33,792 nt of DNA from an uncultured Pseudomonadota bacterium. Its GTDB lineage: Bacteria > Myxococcota_A > UBA796 > SXON01. The stretch covers positions 1 through 33,792 of the forward strand of contig CAISIK010000092.1 in the NCBI GenBank assembly GCA_903885375.1, given 5' to 3'. The notes under the pieces were generated by a model, which saw nothing but the letters and a program-made list of their open reading frames with translations, made no database searches and was not told the DNA's origin. Each line of letters opens with the position of its first letter. Positions within the stretch are counted from its first letter, which is position 1. Shown piece after piece: positions 8,399-16,985 of this stretch. The position numbers were made by a program, and so were the translations under genes.

Positions 8399-9271
8399 AT
8401 GCGCTGGCGTGAGGCTCGCATCGTCGCGTTCGACACCGAGACCACCGGGCTCTTCCCCGAGGAAGGGCACCGGGTCATCGAATTCGCCGGCGTAGAGATG
8501 CGGCTCGGCCCGGATGGGGCGCTCGTGGACACCGTTCGCCACGAGTTCCTCTTCAACCCGGGGGCGCCCATCCCCCGAGAGGTCACCGAGGTCAACCACA
8601 TCCGCGATGAGGACGTGGCTGACCAGCCGGAGTTTTCTGTCCGGGGGCGGGAGATCCACGCGCTCCTGCAGGGTTCGGTGCTCGTGGCGCACAACCTGCC
8701 CTTCGATCAGCGCTTCCTGACCGCGGAGTTCACGCGGTTGGAGCTCGGCTGGCCCGCCACGGCTGCCGAGGTCGACACCTCCGACCTCTCCCGTCTGTTC
8801 CACAAGGAGGCCCGCTCCCATCGGCTCGGCGAGCTGTGCTCGCGGCTCGAGGTTTCCCTCCTGGAAGCTCATCGGGCCGGCAACGACGCGGAGGCCTGCG
8901 GCCGTTGTTTCCTCGCGATGGCCGACCGCTTCGGCGCGCCGGCCGAGCTGGAGGGCCTCGGCGACTGGGGCGATGCGATCGTCGATCCGCCTGCGACCGG
9001 CCACATCGGGCGGGACGCCTCCGGCCGACTCGTCTTCCTCGACGGGCCCAACGTGTCCAGACCGGTGGAGCTGCACCCCGACACCCTCGCCTGGATGGGG
9101 ATGGCGCGGGAGCGCCGGCACGGCGAGTGGGACTGGCGGTACCCCGATCCGCTCCGCCGCTGGGCCGCTCGCTGGTTGCGCGTCCGCGCCTCGGGGCGCT
9201 TCCCGCAGCACATGAAGGGCTTCGGGGCGCTGGACTGGGGGCTCGACCTGCCGCTGGGCGCGCCGCAATGA
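8399..9271 (+). CDS. DEDDh 3'-5' exonuclease (DnaQ-like) with extra C-terminal domain
   Basis: A 290-residue protein from ATG 8399. The exonuclease domain spans about residues 6-178 and keeps all catalytic groups: Exo I D12-T-E14-TTG, Exo II AHNLPFD103, and Exo III H158-RAGND163. It should remove nucleotides from 3' ends with two metal ions, as in the polymerase III epsilon subunit and its stand-alone relatives. The last 110 residues are not part of the fold and carry Trp-rich stretches (EWDWRYPDPLRRWAARW) that were not recognised. It opens a three-gene run with 4-base ATGA overlaps, next to an OmpA-like protein and a lipoprotein, an unexpected setting for a nuclease. There is no signal peptide, so it acts in the cytoplasm. 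Confidence 0.88.
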   Translation: MRWREARIVAFDTETTGLFPEEGHRVIEFAGVEMRLGPDGALVDTVRHEFLFNPGAPIPREVTEVNHIRDEDVADQPEFSVRGREIHALLQGSVLVAHNLPFDQRFLTAEFTRLELGWPATAAEVDTSDLSRLFHKEARSHRLGELCSRLEVSLLEAHRAGNDAEACGRCFLAMADRFGAPAELEGLGDWGDAIVDPPATGHIGRDASGRLVFLDGPNVSRPVELHPDTLAWMGMARERRHGEWDWRYPDPLRRWAARWLRVRASGRFPQHMKGFGALDWGLDLPLGAPQ

Positions 9272-9867
9272 GCCTTCTGTGGCTTTCGATCGCGTTCGCG
9301 GGCCCCGTCGAGGACCGCGCGCTCATTGGCCAGCTCGACCGCGAGGTCATCGCGCTGAAGCAGCGCGTGGAGCACCTGCAGTCGCAGCTCGCCACCTGCA
9401 CCGTGGACACGTCGCTCGCGCCCATCTACGCCGAGCTGCGGACCGTGCTCGCCGGCCGACCCGCCGTGGTCAGCCGGGAGGGCCTGTCGGTGCGCGTGAC
9501 CGTGCCCCACAGCGAGCTCTTCGGAGCCGGCGCCGCCTCGCTCCGCGAGGAGGCCGACCCGCTGCTCGACCTGCTGGCCACCGCCATCAAGGTGCACCCC
9601 GAGGTCCGCGTGACGGTGGCGGCGTACAACGATTCACCCAACGTGCCCTCCGCCCTGCGCAAGGCGGTGCCCTCGGTGTGGGAGCTCACGGCGCTGCGGG
9701 CCTCCCTCGTGGTGCGGACCCTCGTCGAGCGCTTCGGCGTGCCCCCCGCGGCGCTGACGGCGGCGGGTCGGGGCGTACAGGAACCCGTCGTCACGGACAC
9801 CGACTCCGAGCTCGCCGTCGAGAACCGGCGCGTCGTCTTCATCCTCGAACCAGGAAAGTCGCCATGA
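9268..9867 (+). CDS. OmpA/MotB-like peptidoglycan-binding protein with coiled coil
   Basis: A 199-residue protein whose ATG overlaps the exonuclease stop (ATGA). A short leader (SLLWLSIAFAGPV) is followed by a predicted coiled coil (about 18-42, ALIGQLDREVIALKQRVEHL). An OmpA C-terminal domain covers about 60-195. It shows the family's late landmarks: WELTALRASLVVRTL, FGVPPAALTAAGRG and ENRRVVFILEP. Such domains bind the diaminopimelate of peptidoglycan non-covalently, so the protein probably sits in the periplasm. A lipid anchor Cys was not seen at the leader end. Its stop overlaps the next start by 4 bases. Confidence 0.85.
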   Translation: MSLLWLSIAFAGPVEDRALIGQLDREVIALKQRVEHLQSQLATCTVDTSLAPIYAELRTVLAGRPAVVSREGLSVRVTVPHSELFGAGAASLREEADPLLDLLATAIKVHPEVRVTVAAYNDSPNVPSALRKAVPSVWELTALRASLVVRTLVERFGVPPAALTAAGRGVQEPVVTDTDSELAVENRRVVFILEPGKSP

Positions 9868-10385
9868 ACCCGTCCCGCTCCTTCCTCCTCGTGTCCCTCC
9901 TCGTCGGCTGCGCGGATGGGGTGGACGACAGTGCTGCCGCCGCCGAGGCCTGCGGCGACCCGGACGGCGATGGCGGCACGGACACCGGCAACATCCCCAA
10001 CGTGGCCGGCTCGTGGACGTCCTCCTTCGCGGGCGACGGCTGGGACGACAACTGCACCGCCTCGGGCTTTGACGAGACCACCGAGACCTGGGTGGGCAGC
10101 TTCAAGATCGAGGGCGCCTACCCAAGCTACCGGGCCACGTTCAACAGCCTCCCCGACGACCGGTTCGAGGTCGCGGTCGACGCCCGCGGCGGCCTCACCA
10201 TGACGGGCGAGCTGGTGCGCGAGCCCGGCACCCTCTACGCCCAGTTCGGCGGCCTCGTGTACCAGGGCTCCACCGACCGCGACGGCATCGATGGCAGCGC
10301 CTTCTTCGGCCTCGACGTGGACGCCGACCAGAAGATCGACTGCTACGCCCGGGCGAGCTGGAGCGCGAACAAGTCGGGTCTCTGA
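9864..10385 (+). CDS. Small lipoprotein of unknown function
   Basis: A 173-residue protein whose ATG overlaps the preceding stop (ATGA). A lipoprotein leader ends at LLVGC16. The mature start is rich in Asp, Gly and Ala with PDGDGGTDTG, a linker style repeated in other lipoproteins of this window. The rest (about 48-173) looks like one beta-rich domain with two cysteines (DDNCTASG and KIDCYAR) that may pair. No family was recognised. It is the last gene of the exonuclease / OmpA-like / lipoprotein run and is followed by a strong hairpin. Confidence 0.75.
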   Translation: MNPSRSFLLVSLLVGCADGVDDSAAAAEACGDPDGDGGTDTGNIPNVAGSWTSSFAGDGWDDNCTASGFDETTETWVGSFKIEGAYPSYRATFNSLPDDRFEVAVDARGGLTMTGELVREPGTLYAQFGGLVYQGSTDRDGIDGSAFFGLDVDADQKIDCYARASWSANKSGL

Positions 10386-10412
10386 GCCCGGCGGCGCTCC
10401 CCCTCCGAGGCT

Positions 10413-10440
10413 CCGACCCGGCCTGAACGAGCCGGGTCGG
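10413..10440 (+). terminator. Hairpin between convergent genes, likely terminator
   Basis: A perfect 10-base-pair stem (CCGACCCGGC / GCCGGGTCGG) with an 8-base loop begins 28 bases after the lipoprotein stop. There is no T tract, which is common in GC-rich genomes. The same hairpin could serve the convergent gene ending at 10560. The rest of the 174-base gap holds nothing recognised. Confidence 0.65.
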
Positions 10441-10559
10441 CCCCCACGCCAACGCCGCGTCGTCTCCCCCACCAACGATGCGACCGCCCGCCGCGCCCCG
10501 CAGCACGGTCGCCGCGTCCTGCCCCGCCGGCTGGGACGCGTCGAGTGCCGCGGTCGAGG

Positions 10560-11849
10560 CTACATCGTCGTGGACGTGATGTTCCAGGTGATGGTGTCGT
10601 TCTTGATGGGCCCCACCACCGTGCGGTCGAAGCTGCTGGTGGCGGTGTTCCACACGTAGCGCCGCATCTCGCGCTGCTCGTCGGCGGCCACGTAGAGCTC
10701 GAGCTTGCCATCCCCGTTGAGGTCGGCACCCCAGGAGGCGTGTTCGAAGCCGCTGCTGTCGGTGGCGAAGTTGGTGCTCGTCCAGGTGCCGTCGGCGGCC
10801 TGGGTGAGCAGCCAGAGGCCCGTCTTCATGGCGGCCGCCACGAGGTCGGTCTTGCCGTCCTGGTTGAAGTCGCCGGGGATGAGGAACCGGGTCTGGCGGT
10901 CGGCGATCGTGGCAACCACGCTGTGTTCGACCTTGTCGCCCTTGAAGCGGTACTGCCGGATCTCGACGGGGTCCTTGACGGTGGCCTTGCCGTCCACCAG
11001 CACGGTGTGGGCCTCCACCACCGAGAAGAACTCGGCGGGACCACCGCCGTCCACGTCGGCGCAGAGTATCTCCTTGGCGTGGCTCTCGGCGAAGTCGTCG
11101 AGCAGGGTCTCCGACCACTTGCCATCGAGGAAGCGGTACATCACCACCTGCCCCGGCTGGCTCTTGCCGCTGGACTGGTTGCGCTCGGAGGGCGTCGCGA
11201 AGAACTCCTTCTTGCCGTCGCCATCGACGTCGCAGATCTCGATCTCGTGCACGAAGGTGTCGGCCTGCTTGCGGAGCTCCGTGGCCTCCCAGGCGCCGGC
11301 GGCGTTCTTCGACACCACGCCGAGCACGCCCGAATCGTGCGTGGCCACCACGAAGTCATCCTGCCCATCGCCCGTGACGTCGCCGATCTCCAGATCGCGG
11401 ATGCGCTGGAACTTGCCCTCCCAGACGGGGTGCCACATCACCTCGGCCACCCACTGGCCGTCCTTCCGGGTCCAGTGCTTGAGGAAGGCGCCCTCGGCAC
11501 CCGCCGAGTAGAGCCCGCCGGCGCCGTCGGGCATCACCTTGTGGAACACGTTGCTGTCGGGGTCTTCGAGGGTGGTGGTGGTGAAGGTGTCGCCCTCCAT
11601 GCGCCAGAAGGTGAGCAGGGCGGGACCGGGCTTGGGCTTGCCCTCCGGGCCCTTCACGAACTGCGCGGACGCCATCAGCAGCGTGGGGGCGGGGCCGGTG
11701 GGCTTCGGGGCCTCGACCTTCTCGACCGGGGCGGGCGGCGGGGGCTTGTCGGCGCCTTCCTTCTTGCCGCCATCACAGGCGAGCAGCGTGGTGGTGCCGA
11801 GGGCTCCGACGGTGGTGACGAGGGCGAGGGTACGCAGGCTGGGCGACAA
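10560..11849 (-). CDS. FG-GAP/VCBS-repeat lipoprotein (predicted beta-propeller)
   Basis: A 429-residue protein. The TTG at 11849 is chosen because it has GGAG 8 bases upstream and gives a compact leader; the upstream ATG at 11903 adds a charged leader with no good ribosome site. The lipobox is TTLLAC, followed by a Lys/Pro linker (KPPPPAPVEK). At least five FG-GAP/VCBS calcium-loop motifs follow: GDVTGDGQDDF, CDVDGDGKKEF, ADVDGGGPAEF, GDFNQDGKTDL and ADLNGDGKLEL. These typically form a seven-bladed, integrin-alpha-like propeller that binds calcium and partner proteins or glycans on the surface. It diverges from the flavoprotein gene across 110 bases and stands alone as a transcription unit. 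Confidence 0.85.
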   Translation of the reverse strand: MSPSLRTLALVTTVGALGTTTLLACDGGKKEGADKPPPPAPVEKVEAPKPTGPAPTLLMASAQFVKGPEGKPKPGPALLTFWRMEGDTFTTTTLEDPDSNVFHKVMPDGAGGLYSAGAEGAFLKHWTRKDGQWVAEVMWHPVWEGKFQRIRDLEIGDVTGDGQDDFVVATHDSGVLGVVSKNAAGAWEATELRKQADTFVHEIEICDVDGDGKKEFFATPSERNQSSGKSQPGQVVMYRFLDGKWSETLLDDFAESHAKEILCADVDGGGPAEFFSVVEAHTVLVDGKATVKDPVEIRQYRFKGDKVEHSVVATIADRQTRFLIPGDFNQDGKTDLVAAAMKTGLWLLTQAADGTWTSTNFATDSSGFEHASWGADLNGDGKLELYVAADEQREMRRYVWNTATSSFDRTVVGPIKNDTITWNITSTTM

Positions 11850-11959
11850 GAGGGCTCCGATCTCGGCGTCGGCTAACCACCCCGACGGGCGGCGGGAAAG
11901 CAACGCAGACGATCTGTGGCAAAGCGCACGGGACGGAAAGGCCCGACGGCGCAGGGTAT

Positions 11960-13408
11960 GTGGCAGGGATGCTGTTGGGCTTCCTCCTCGCCTGCTCGTC
12001 GGAGCCGCCGCTCGATACCGGCGAGGCGGTCGACTCCCGCGCCACCGAGCCGATGGACAGCGCGGACACCGCCGCGGATTGCCCCTCGCTCGGGGAAGGG
12101 GGCGCAGAGGATGGGTCGCTGCCCGTCATCATCGGCGGCGGGTTCGCGGGGCTCGCCGCGGCGATCGACCTGGAGGAGGCCATCCTGCTCGAGTCGAGTG
12201 CGGCCCTCGGAGGGCGCGGCGGCAGCGCCGGCAACCGCCGCTGGCGGTTCGCGGGTACCGCCGAGCAGGCCGCCCTCGACGAGGAGAGCGGCGCGGCGGC
12301 CACGTTCGCGGAGTGGGAGCGGATGACGGGCGCGCCGGGCACGGCCGACACGCTCGCGGTGCTCGAGGCCAGCGCGGCGGTGCGGGCGCGACTCGAAGGC
12401 TTCGGCCTCGCGTTCGACCAGCCCAGCGTCGACTTCATCACCGGTCGCCACGAGCTCTTCCGCGCCCTCGATGACGGTCCCGGCATCACCGCCCGCCTTG
12501 TGGCGGCGCTGCCGAGCGGCATCGATGTGCGCCTCGGCGTGGCGGCCACGGGCCTCGTGTTCGACACGTTCGGGGTGTCGGGGGTCGAGACGCCGGACGG
12601 GGTCATCGCCACCCGGCGCGTCCTCCTCGCCTCCGGCGGCTTCGCCGGGCGCGCCGATCTCGTGGCGGAGGTCACCGCCTGGCCGCTCGACACGCTCGCC
12701 CTCGTGGACCACCCCGAGGAGGGATGGGCGTACGACATGGCTCGCGCCCTGTGCCTCCCGGTCGGCACCCCCTCGGCGATCGGGGCGATGAGCGGCCGGC
12801 TCGGCGGTCTGGGCGATGGCCTGGCAGGCTCCTTCTCCGGCGAACCGCCGGTGATCTGGGTCGGGGCCGACGGCGCCCGGTTCGCCATGGAAGGGGTCAC
12901 CGGGAGCGTGCAGGGGGAGGCGGCCTGGGCCGCGAACAGCCCGGCGTTCGTGCTCACCACCGAGGAGGGTGTGCGAGCGGGGGCCCCCGAGGGGCAGGCG
13001 GACCGTTTCTCCGCCGCGCTCCGCTGCTTCGACAGCTTCGACACGCTCGCTGCCGCCGAGGGCATCGACGTGGCGGGTCTCCACGCCACCCTCGCCGCCG
13101 TGGCGGCGTACCGCGCGGGCGAACCCGACCCCCTTGGGCGCGATTCGGCGCTCTTCCCGGACCTCTCCGGCACCCCCTGCGCCGCCGACCCGGGCCGACT
13201 CCCCCAGAAGACCTTCGGCGGCGTGGAGGTGGATGGGCAGGGGCGGGCGCTCAACGGGGAGGGCGAGGTGGTGCCGGGGTTGTGGGTGGCGGGCGAGGCC
13301 GCCGGGATGGGCGCGCCCGGGCTGGGCGGGCAGTACGGCTTTGACGGGAGCCTCACGGCCGTGGTGTGGAGCGCCTGGCGGGCCGCCGCGTCGATGCGCG
13401 AGCGGTAG
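11960..13408 (+). CDS. Lipoprotein FAD-dependent oxidoreductase (fumarate reductase / KstD-like)
   Basis: A 482-residue protein; GTG 11960 is used, and ATG 11969 is an equal alternative. A lipoprotein leader ends at FLLAC12, followed by a Ser/Asp/Thr-rich linker. The FAD-binding Rossmann motif is VIIGGGFAGLAAAIDL (56-71), with the second acidic strand ILLESSAALGGRGGS. The C-terminal flavin motif reads PGLWVAGEAAGMGAPG, preceded by KTFGGVEVD, as in FAD_binding_2 enzymes (fumarate reductases, ketosteroid dehydrogenases). The substrate is unknown. Membrane-anchored flavoproteins outside the cytoplasm are unusual because FAD must be loaded after Sec export or travel by Tat; no twin-Arg is present. 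Its end overlaps the probable start of the TonB-receptor gene, suggesting a shared transcript. Confidence 0.8.
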   Translation: MAGMLLGFLLACSSEPPLDTGEAVDSRATEPMDSADTAADCPSLGEGGAEDGSLPVIIGGGFAGLAAAIDLEEAILLESSAALGGRGGSAGNRRWRFAGTAEQAALDEESGAAATFAEWERMTGAPGTADTLAVLEASAAVRARLEGFGLAFDQPSVDFITGRHELFRALDDGPGITARLVAALPSGIDVRLGVAATGLVFDTFGVSGVETPDGVIATRRVLLASGGFAGRADLVAEVTAWPLDTLALVDHPEEGWAYDMARALCLPVGTPSAIGAMSGRLGGLGDGLAGSFSGEPPVIWVGADGARFAMEGVTGSVQGEAAWAANSPAFVLTTEEGVRAGAPEGQADRFSAALRCFDSFDTLAAAEGIDVAGLHATLAAVAAYRAGEPDPLGRDSALFPDLSGTPCAADPGRLPQKTFGGVEVDGQGRALNGEGEVVPGLWVAGEAAGMGAPGLGGQYGFDGSLTAVVWSAWRAAASMRER

Positions 13409-15833
13409 GCCCCCCCTGCTGCTCCTCCTGCTCCTCCTGCTCCTCCTGCTCCTCCGCGCCTGGGCCGAACCGATCGAGGCGCCCCCGCCCCCCGAGGCGC
13501 CGGCGGCGTCGGCGGAGGAGCTCCTCCCTCCGCGGCTCCTCGATCCGCTCGTCATTCCCTGGCCCGCCGGTGCGGATCCGGCGCTCGGGCCGCAAGCGGT
13601 GAGCTTCGACCTGCTCGTGAACGAGGAGGGAAGGGTACAGGAGGCCCTGGTGACGGCGGGCGGCGCCGCGTTCTCGGAGGTCGCGCGCCCGGTGGTGCTG
13701 GCGGCCCGGCTCGACCCGGCGATGGAGGGCGGCCGTCCGGTGGCGGTGCGGATCACGCTGGAGGTGGCGGTCCAGCCGCCGCCCCGCTCCCTCGAGGGGA
13801 GCGTGCGGCTGGGCGGCGGCGGCGCGGCGCCCGTCGTGGGGGCGCGGGTATGTGCCGGCTCGGCGTGCACCGACACCGATGAAGCCGGTCGGTTCGTCCT
13901 GTACGGGCTCCCCGGCGGCGACCTGGAAATCCGGACCGTGGCCGCGGGCCTGCGGGTCGCCCCGCTCCACATCACCGTTTCGTCGAGCGAAGTGGTCACG
14001 GTAGGGCTCTGGGCGGTGCCGGAGCAGGTGGACGCCGGGATCGTGGGCGTGTACGCGCGCCCCGGCGCCGACGTGCAGCGGCGAACCCTCGATGCCGCCG
14101 CGCTCCGGGAGATGCCGGGCACGCTCGGGGATCCGCTCCGCGCCGTGGCCAACCTCCCCGGCACCCAGCGCTCGCCGCTCGACACCGGCTGGCTGCTCGT
14201 GCGCGGCGCCGACCCCCTCCAGACGGTGGTGAGCATCGACGGGGTGCGGGTGCCGCTGGTGTACCACCTCGGCGGCTACACGAGCGTGATCCACCCGGCC
14301 TTCGTGGACGCCGTGTCCTTCTCGCCCGGTGGCGGCGGGGCGCGGTACGGGCGCGGCCTCGCCGGCGCCGTGGATGTGGAGACGAGGGAGCCCTCCCGCG
14401 TGCCGGAGGTGCGCGCTGGCGCCAACGTGGTCTTCGCCGGGGCGTTCGCCGAGGTGCCCACGCCGGTCGGCACCTTCGCGCTCGCGGCCCGCCGGAGCTA
14501 CGTCGATGCGGCCCTCTCCCCCTTCCTCTCGCCCACCGCGGCGGCGAGCCTCCCCACCTTCTGGGATTGGCAGGCCCGCGGGGTCGTGGGGCCCCGCACC
14601 CGCGTCTTCGCGATGGGATTCGGCGATGCCCTGTCGGTGGCGGCCGACGACGGCTCCGACGCGCTCCTGGAGCTGGGCACGCAGCGGGTGCACGTGGCGC
14701 ACGGGGTGCCGCTCGGCGAGCGCACCCTCACGATCGCGCCCTTCCTCGCGTGGGAGCACCTGCGCTTCCGGGTGGCGGACTGGGACCGGGAGTCGCGGCG
14801 GGATCACCACGGCGGCGGGGTGCGCGTGGAGGTTTCGGACCCCGGCACCGGCAACGTGAACGGAGGCGGCGGTATCGACGCCGAGGCGTTCTACGCGACG
14901 GTTCGTTCCGACGAGCTGCAGCGCGCCGCGGCGGTGGCGATGCCCGACCTGTGGGGGGAGCTGCGGCTGGGCCGCGTGCACACGCTGGTGCTCGGCCTGC
15001 GGGCCGACACGCTCGTCGTGGCGGGGCAGCCCGGACGCCTCGCCCCGGCGCCGCGGCTCGCCGCCCACGCCGCGCTCGGACCGCGCGCGGGGATCGACCT
15101 CGAGGTGGGCGCACACCACCAGCCGGCGCCCTGGGAGGTGCTCCTCGTGTTCCCCGAGGCCGCTTCCCTCGAGCTCGACGAGGCCTGGGAGGGGAGCGTA
15201 CGCGGCGAGCTGGGCCGCGGACCGTGGACCTTCTCGCTGGAGGGTTTCGGCCGCACCTCGCCGCGGCTGACGGCCTTCGAGGCCGACGGCTCGCTGGGGC
15301 AGGGGCAGGGGCTCGCCTGGGGGACGGAGGCCGCGGCCGAGCTGCACCTCCCCGCGTTCGATGCGCTCGCGCGGCTGGGCGTGGGCGAGAGCGGCCGACG
15401 CGAGGATGCCGAGGATGCCTGGCTGCCGAGCCTCTACGACCAGCGCTTCACCGCAGGACTCGTGGCCACCGGCCGGCTCCCGCGCCTGTGGTCGCTCTCC
15501 GGCCGGCTCCGCGTGGCCGACGGTTACGCCGTGGGCGGCGACTCGCTGGAGGCCTTCGATGCGCTGGCCGGGACCTTCGTCACCCTCGACGCGCCCGGCG
15601 GCCGCACGGAACCCTTCGCCAGCCTCGACGTGAAGGTCTCCAAACGGTGGGTTTTCCGCACCTGGCGCCTCGATGCCTGGCTGGATCTGCAGAACGTCAC
15701 CAACCACCGGGTGCCGGAGCGCGTCGTGACCGGTTTTGCCGACCTGCCGATCAGCCAGATGGCGGTGGGCTTCCTCACGCTGCCGATTTTCGGCGTCGAG
15801 GCCTCCTGGCAGGGCGATCCGCGCCGGCCTTGA
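13341..15833 (+). CDS. TonB-dependent receptor with N-terminal TonB-like domain
   Basis: About 830 residues; the start is uncertain. No in-frame ATG or GTG lies close by, so TTG 13341, inside the flavoprotein gene, is proposed; CTG 13416 is an alternative. A 13-leucine signal core (26-38) ends near RAWAEP. Residues about 84-145 match a TonB C-terminal domain (VSFDLLVNEEGRVQEALV, then LDPAMEGGRPVAVRITLEV). A carboxypeptidase-regulatory-like beta domain (about 151-225) and a plug (about 245-350, with VSIDGVRVPLVYH and RYGRGLAGAVDV) follow. The remainder is an outer-membrane barrel ending near DLQNVTNHR and a short C-terminal strand. It should import a scarce ligand; the lipoprotein flavoprotein encoded just upstream may act on the same compound. 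The substrate cannot be told from sequence. Confidence 0.82.
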   Translation: MTGASRPWCGAPGGPPRRCASGRPPLLLLLLLLLLLLLRAWAEPIEAPPPPEAPAASAEELLPPRLLDPLVIPWPAGADPALGPQAVSFDLLVNEEGRVQEALVTAGGAAFSEVARPVVLAARLDPAMEGGRPVAVRITLEVAVQPPPRSLEGSVRLGGGGAAPVVGARVCAGSACTDTDEAGRFVLYGLPGGDLEIRTVAAGLRVAPLHITVSSSEVVTVGLWAVPEQVDAGIVGVYARPGADVQRRTLDAAALREMPGTLGDPLRAVANLPGTQRSPLDTGWLLVRGADPLQTVVSIDGVRVPLVYHLGGYTSVIHPAFVDAVSFSPGGGGARYGRGLAGAVDVETREPSRVPEVRAGANVVFAGAFAEVPTPVGTFALAARRSYVDAALSPFLSPTAAASLPTFWDWQARGVVGPRTRVFAMGFGDALSVAADDGSDALLELGTQRVHVAHGVPLGERTLTIAPFLAWEHLRFRVADWDRESRRDHHGGGVRVEVSDPGTGNVNGGGGIDAEAFYATVRSDELQRAAAVAMPDLWGELRLGRVHTLVLGLRADTLVVAGQPGRLAPAPRLAAHAALGPRAGIDLEVGAHHQPAPWEVLLVFPEAASLELDEAWEGSVRGELGRGPWTFSLEGFGRTSPRLTAFEADGSLGQGQGLAWGTEAAAELHLPAFDALARLGVGESGRREDAEDAWLPSLYDQRFTAGLVATGRLPRLWSLSGRLRVADGYAVGGDSLEAFDALAGTFVTLDAPGGRTEPFASLDVKVSKRWVFRTWRLDAWLDLQNVTNHRVPERVVTGFADLPISQMAVGFLTLPIFGVEASWQGDPRRP
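13419..13454 (+). repeat. Four tandem 9-base units in a signal sequence
   Basis: CTGCTCCTC is repeated four times and codes for most of the 13-leucine core of the TonB-receptor signal peptide. A run of seven C bases (13410-13416) lies directly before it. Unit changes in the 9-base repeat keep the frame, whereas a change in the C run would shift it. Confidence 0.9.
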
Positions 15834-15860
15834 TAGGCGCCCGCCCGCCGGAGTCCTGGT

Positions 15861-16973
15861 TTGCGATCGTTGACCCGCCTGAAGCAGAACCTGCGCACCG
15901 CGCTCGGCGCCCCTTTCGTGAGGGTCGTCGTGGCCCGGACGGCCGGGGGTGGCGACCGGGTGATTCCGGTCGACGAGGCCGCGGCTGCCGCCGGCTCGCT
16001 CGACGCCGCCGCGATCGATGCCCTCCTCGTCGCCTCGACCGCCGCGGTGCGCGACGGCTTCGTGAAGGTGACGGTGGTGCGCGCCGACGGGAGCCGCCTC
16101 GTGCTCGATGCCCGCCACGGCGGCGCCCGCGAGGTGCCGGCCGCGCCCGAGGAGAAGCGCATGGCAGGCAAGGCCCGCGGCCTTCGCCCCGACGACAACG
16201 GGCCGCTCCTCCGGCTGCTCGGCATCGCGAACGCCGACGGCACCATCTCCGCGCAGAACGCGAAGAAGTACAAGCAGGCGAGCCACCTCGTGGAGCTGCT
16301 GCGCCCGGCCTGGGAAACGGCGATCGCCCGCGGGGTCTCCGAGGAGGCGCCGCTCCGCGTGCTCGATCTCGCCTGTGGCAACGCCTACCTGAGTTTTGTG
16401 CTGGCCGATGCGCTCCGGGCGGCCGGCGTGCCCTTCCGGCTCCATGGCGTGGATGCCCGCGACGACCTCGTGGCCCGCTGCACCGAGCGTGCGCAGGCCT
16501 TCGGCCTCGCCGGGCTGGGGTTCTCGCGCTCCACCATCGCGGAAGCCGCCAACCTCGGCGACCTCCTCGGGGGCACCCCCGATCTCGTGCTCGCGCTGCA
16601 CGCCTGCGACCGCGCCACGGACGAGGCGATCCGCTGCGCCCACGAGCTGGGCGCCGTCTCCATGTTCATCGTGCCCTGCTGCCAGGCCGAGCTCGCCACG
16701 CAGATCCGCCGCGCCCGCTCGGGCCCCACGCCCGCGTACCGGCACGGCAACCTCCTGCGCGAGCATGCCGCCACGCTCACGGATGCGCTGCGGGTGGACT
16801 GGCTGGAGGCGCGCGGGTGGTCGGTCGATGTCGTGGAGTTCGTCGACGCGGGGCACACCCCCAAGAACCGGCTCCTCCGGTGCGCGCGCGTGGGCGATGC
16901 GGACCCGGAGGCCGTGGCCGCGTGGGTCACCCGCTGCGAAGACCTTCACGCCCGCCCCACCGCGCTCGGATAG
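15861..16973 (+). CDS. SAM-dependent methyltransferase (Methyltransf_32-like)
   Basis: A 370-residue protein from TTG 15861, supported by GGAG 7 bases upstream. Residues 1-100 form an unassigned N-terminal part with AAPFVRVVV-type strands. The methyltransferase core starts near 105. Motif I is VLDLACGNAYLSF (167-179), the acidic motif II GVDARDDL, and a later LALHACDRATDEAI with IVPCCQ. The 'LHACD ... PCC' pattern is typical of the PF13679-like group that includes METTL25/RRNAD1 relatives. A target, whether RNA, protein or small molecule, cannot be given. The conserved GGHTPKNRL-like end (DAGHTPKNRLL) supports membership. It sits 12 bases before mutS2 and is probably co-transcribed with it. 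Confidence 0.82.
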   Translation: MRSLTRLKQNLRTALGAPFVRVVVARTAGGGDRVIPVDEAAAAAGSLDAAAIDALLVASTAAVRDGFVKVTVVRADGSRLVLDARHGGAREVPAAPEEKRMAGKARGLRPDDNGPLLRLLGIANADGTISAQNAKKYKQASHLVELLRPAWETAIARGVSEEAPLRVLDLACGNAYLSFVLADALRAAGVPFRLHGVDARDDLVARCTERAQAFGLAGLGFSRSTIAEAANLGDLLGGTPDLVLALHACDRATDEAIRCAHELGAVSMFIVPCCQAELATQIRRARSGPTPAYRHGNLLREHAATLTDALRVDWLEARGWSVDVVEFVDAGHTPKNRLLRCARVGDADPEAVAAWVTRCEDLHARPTALG

Positions 16974-16985
16974 CGCCCGCCCGCG

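Noticed and set aside
13419..13454. Short tandem repeats as a CRISPR array
   Set aside because: Units are 9 bases with no spacers and are in frame with the coding sequence.
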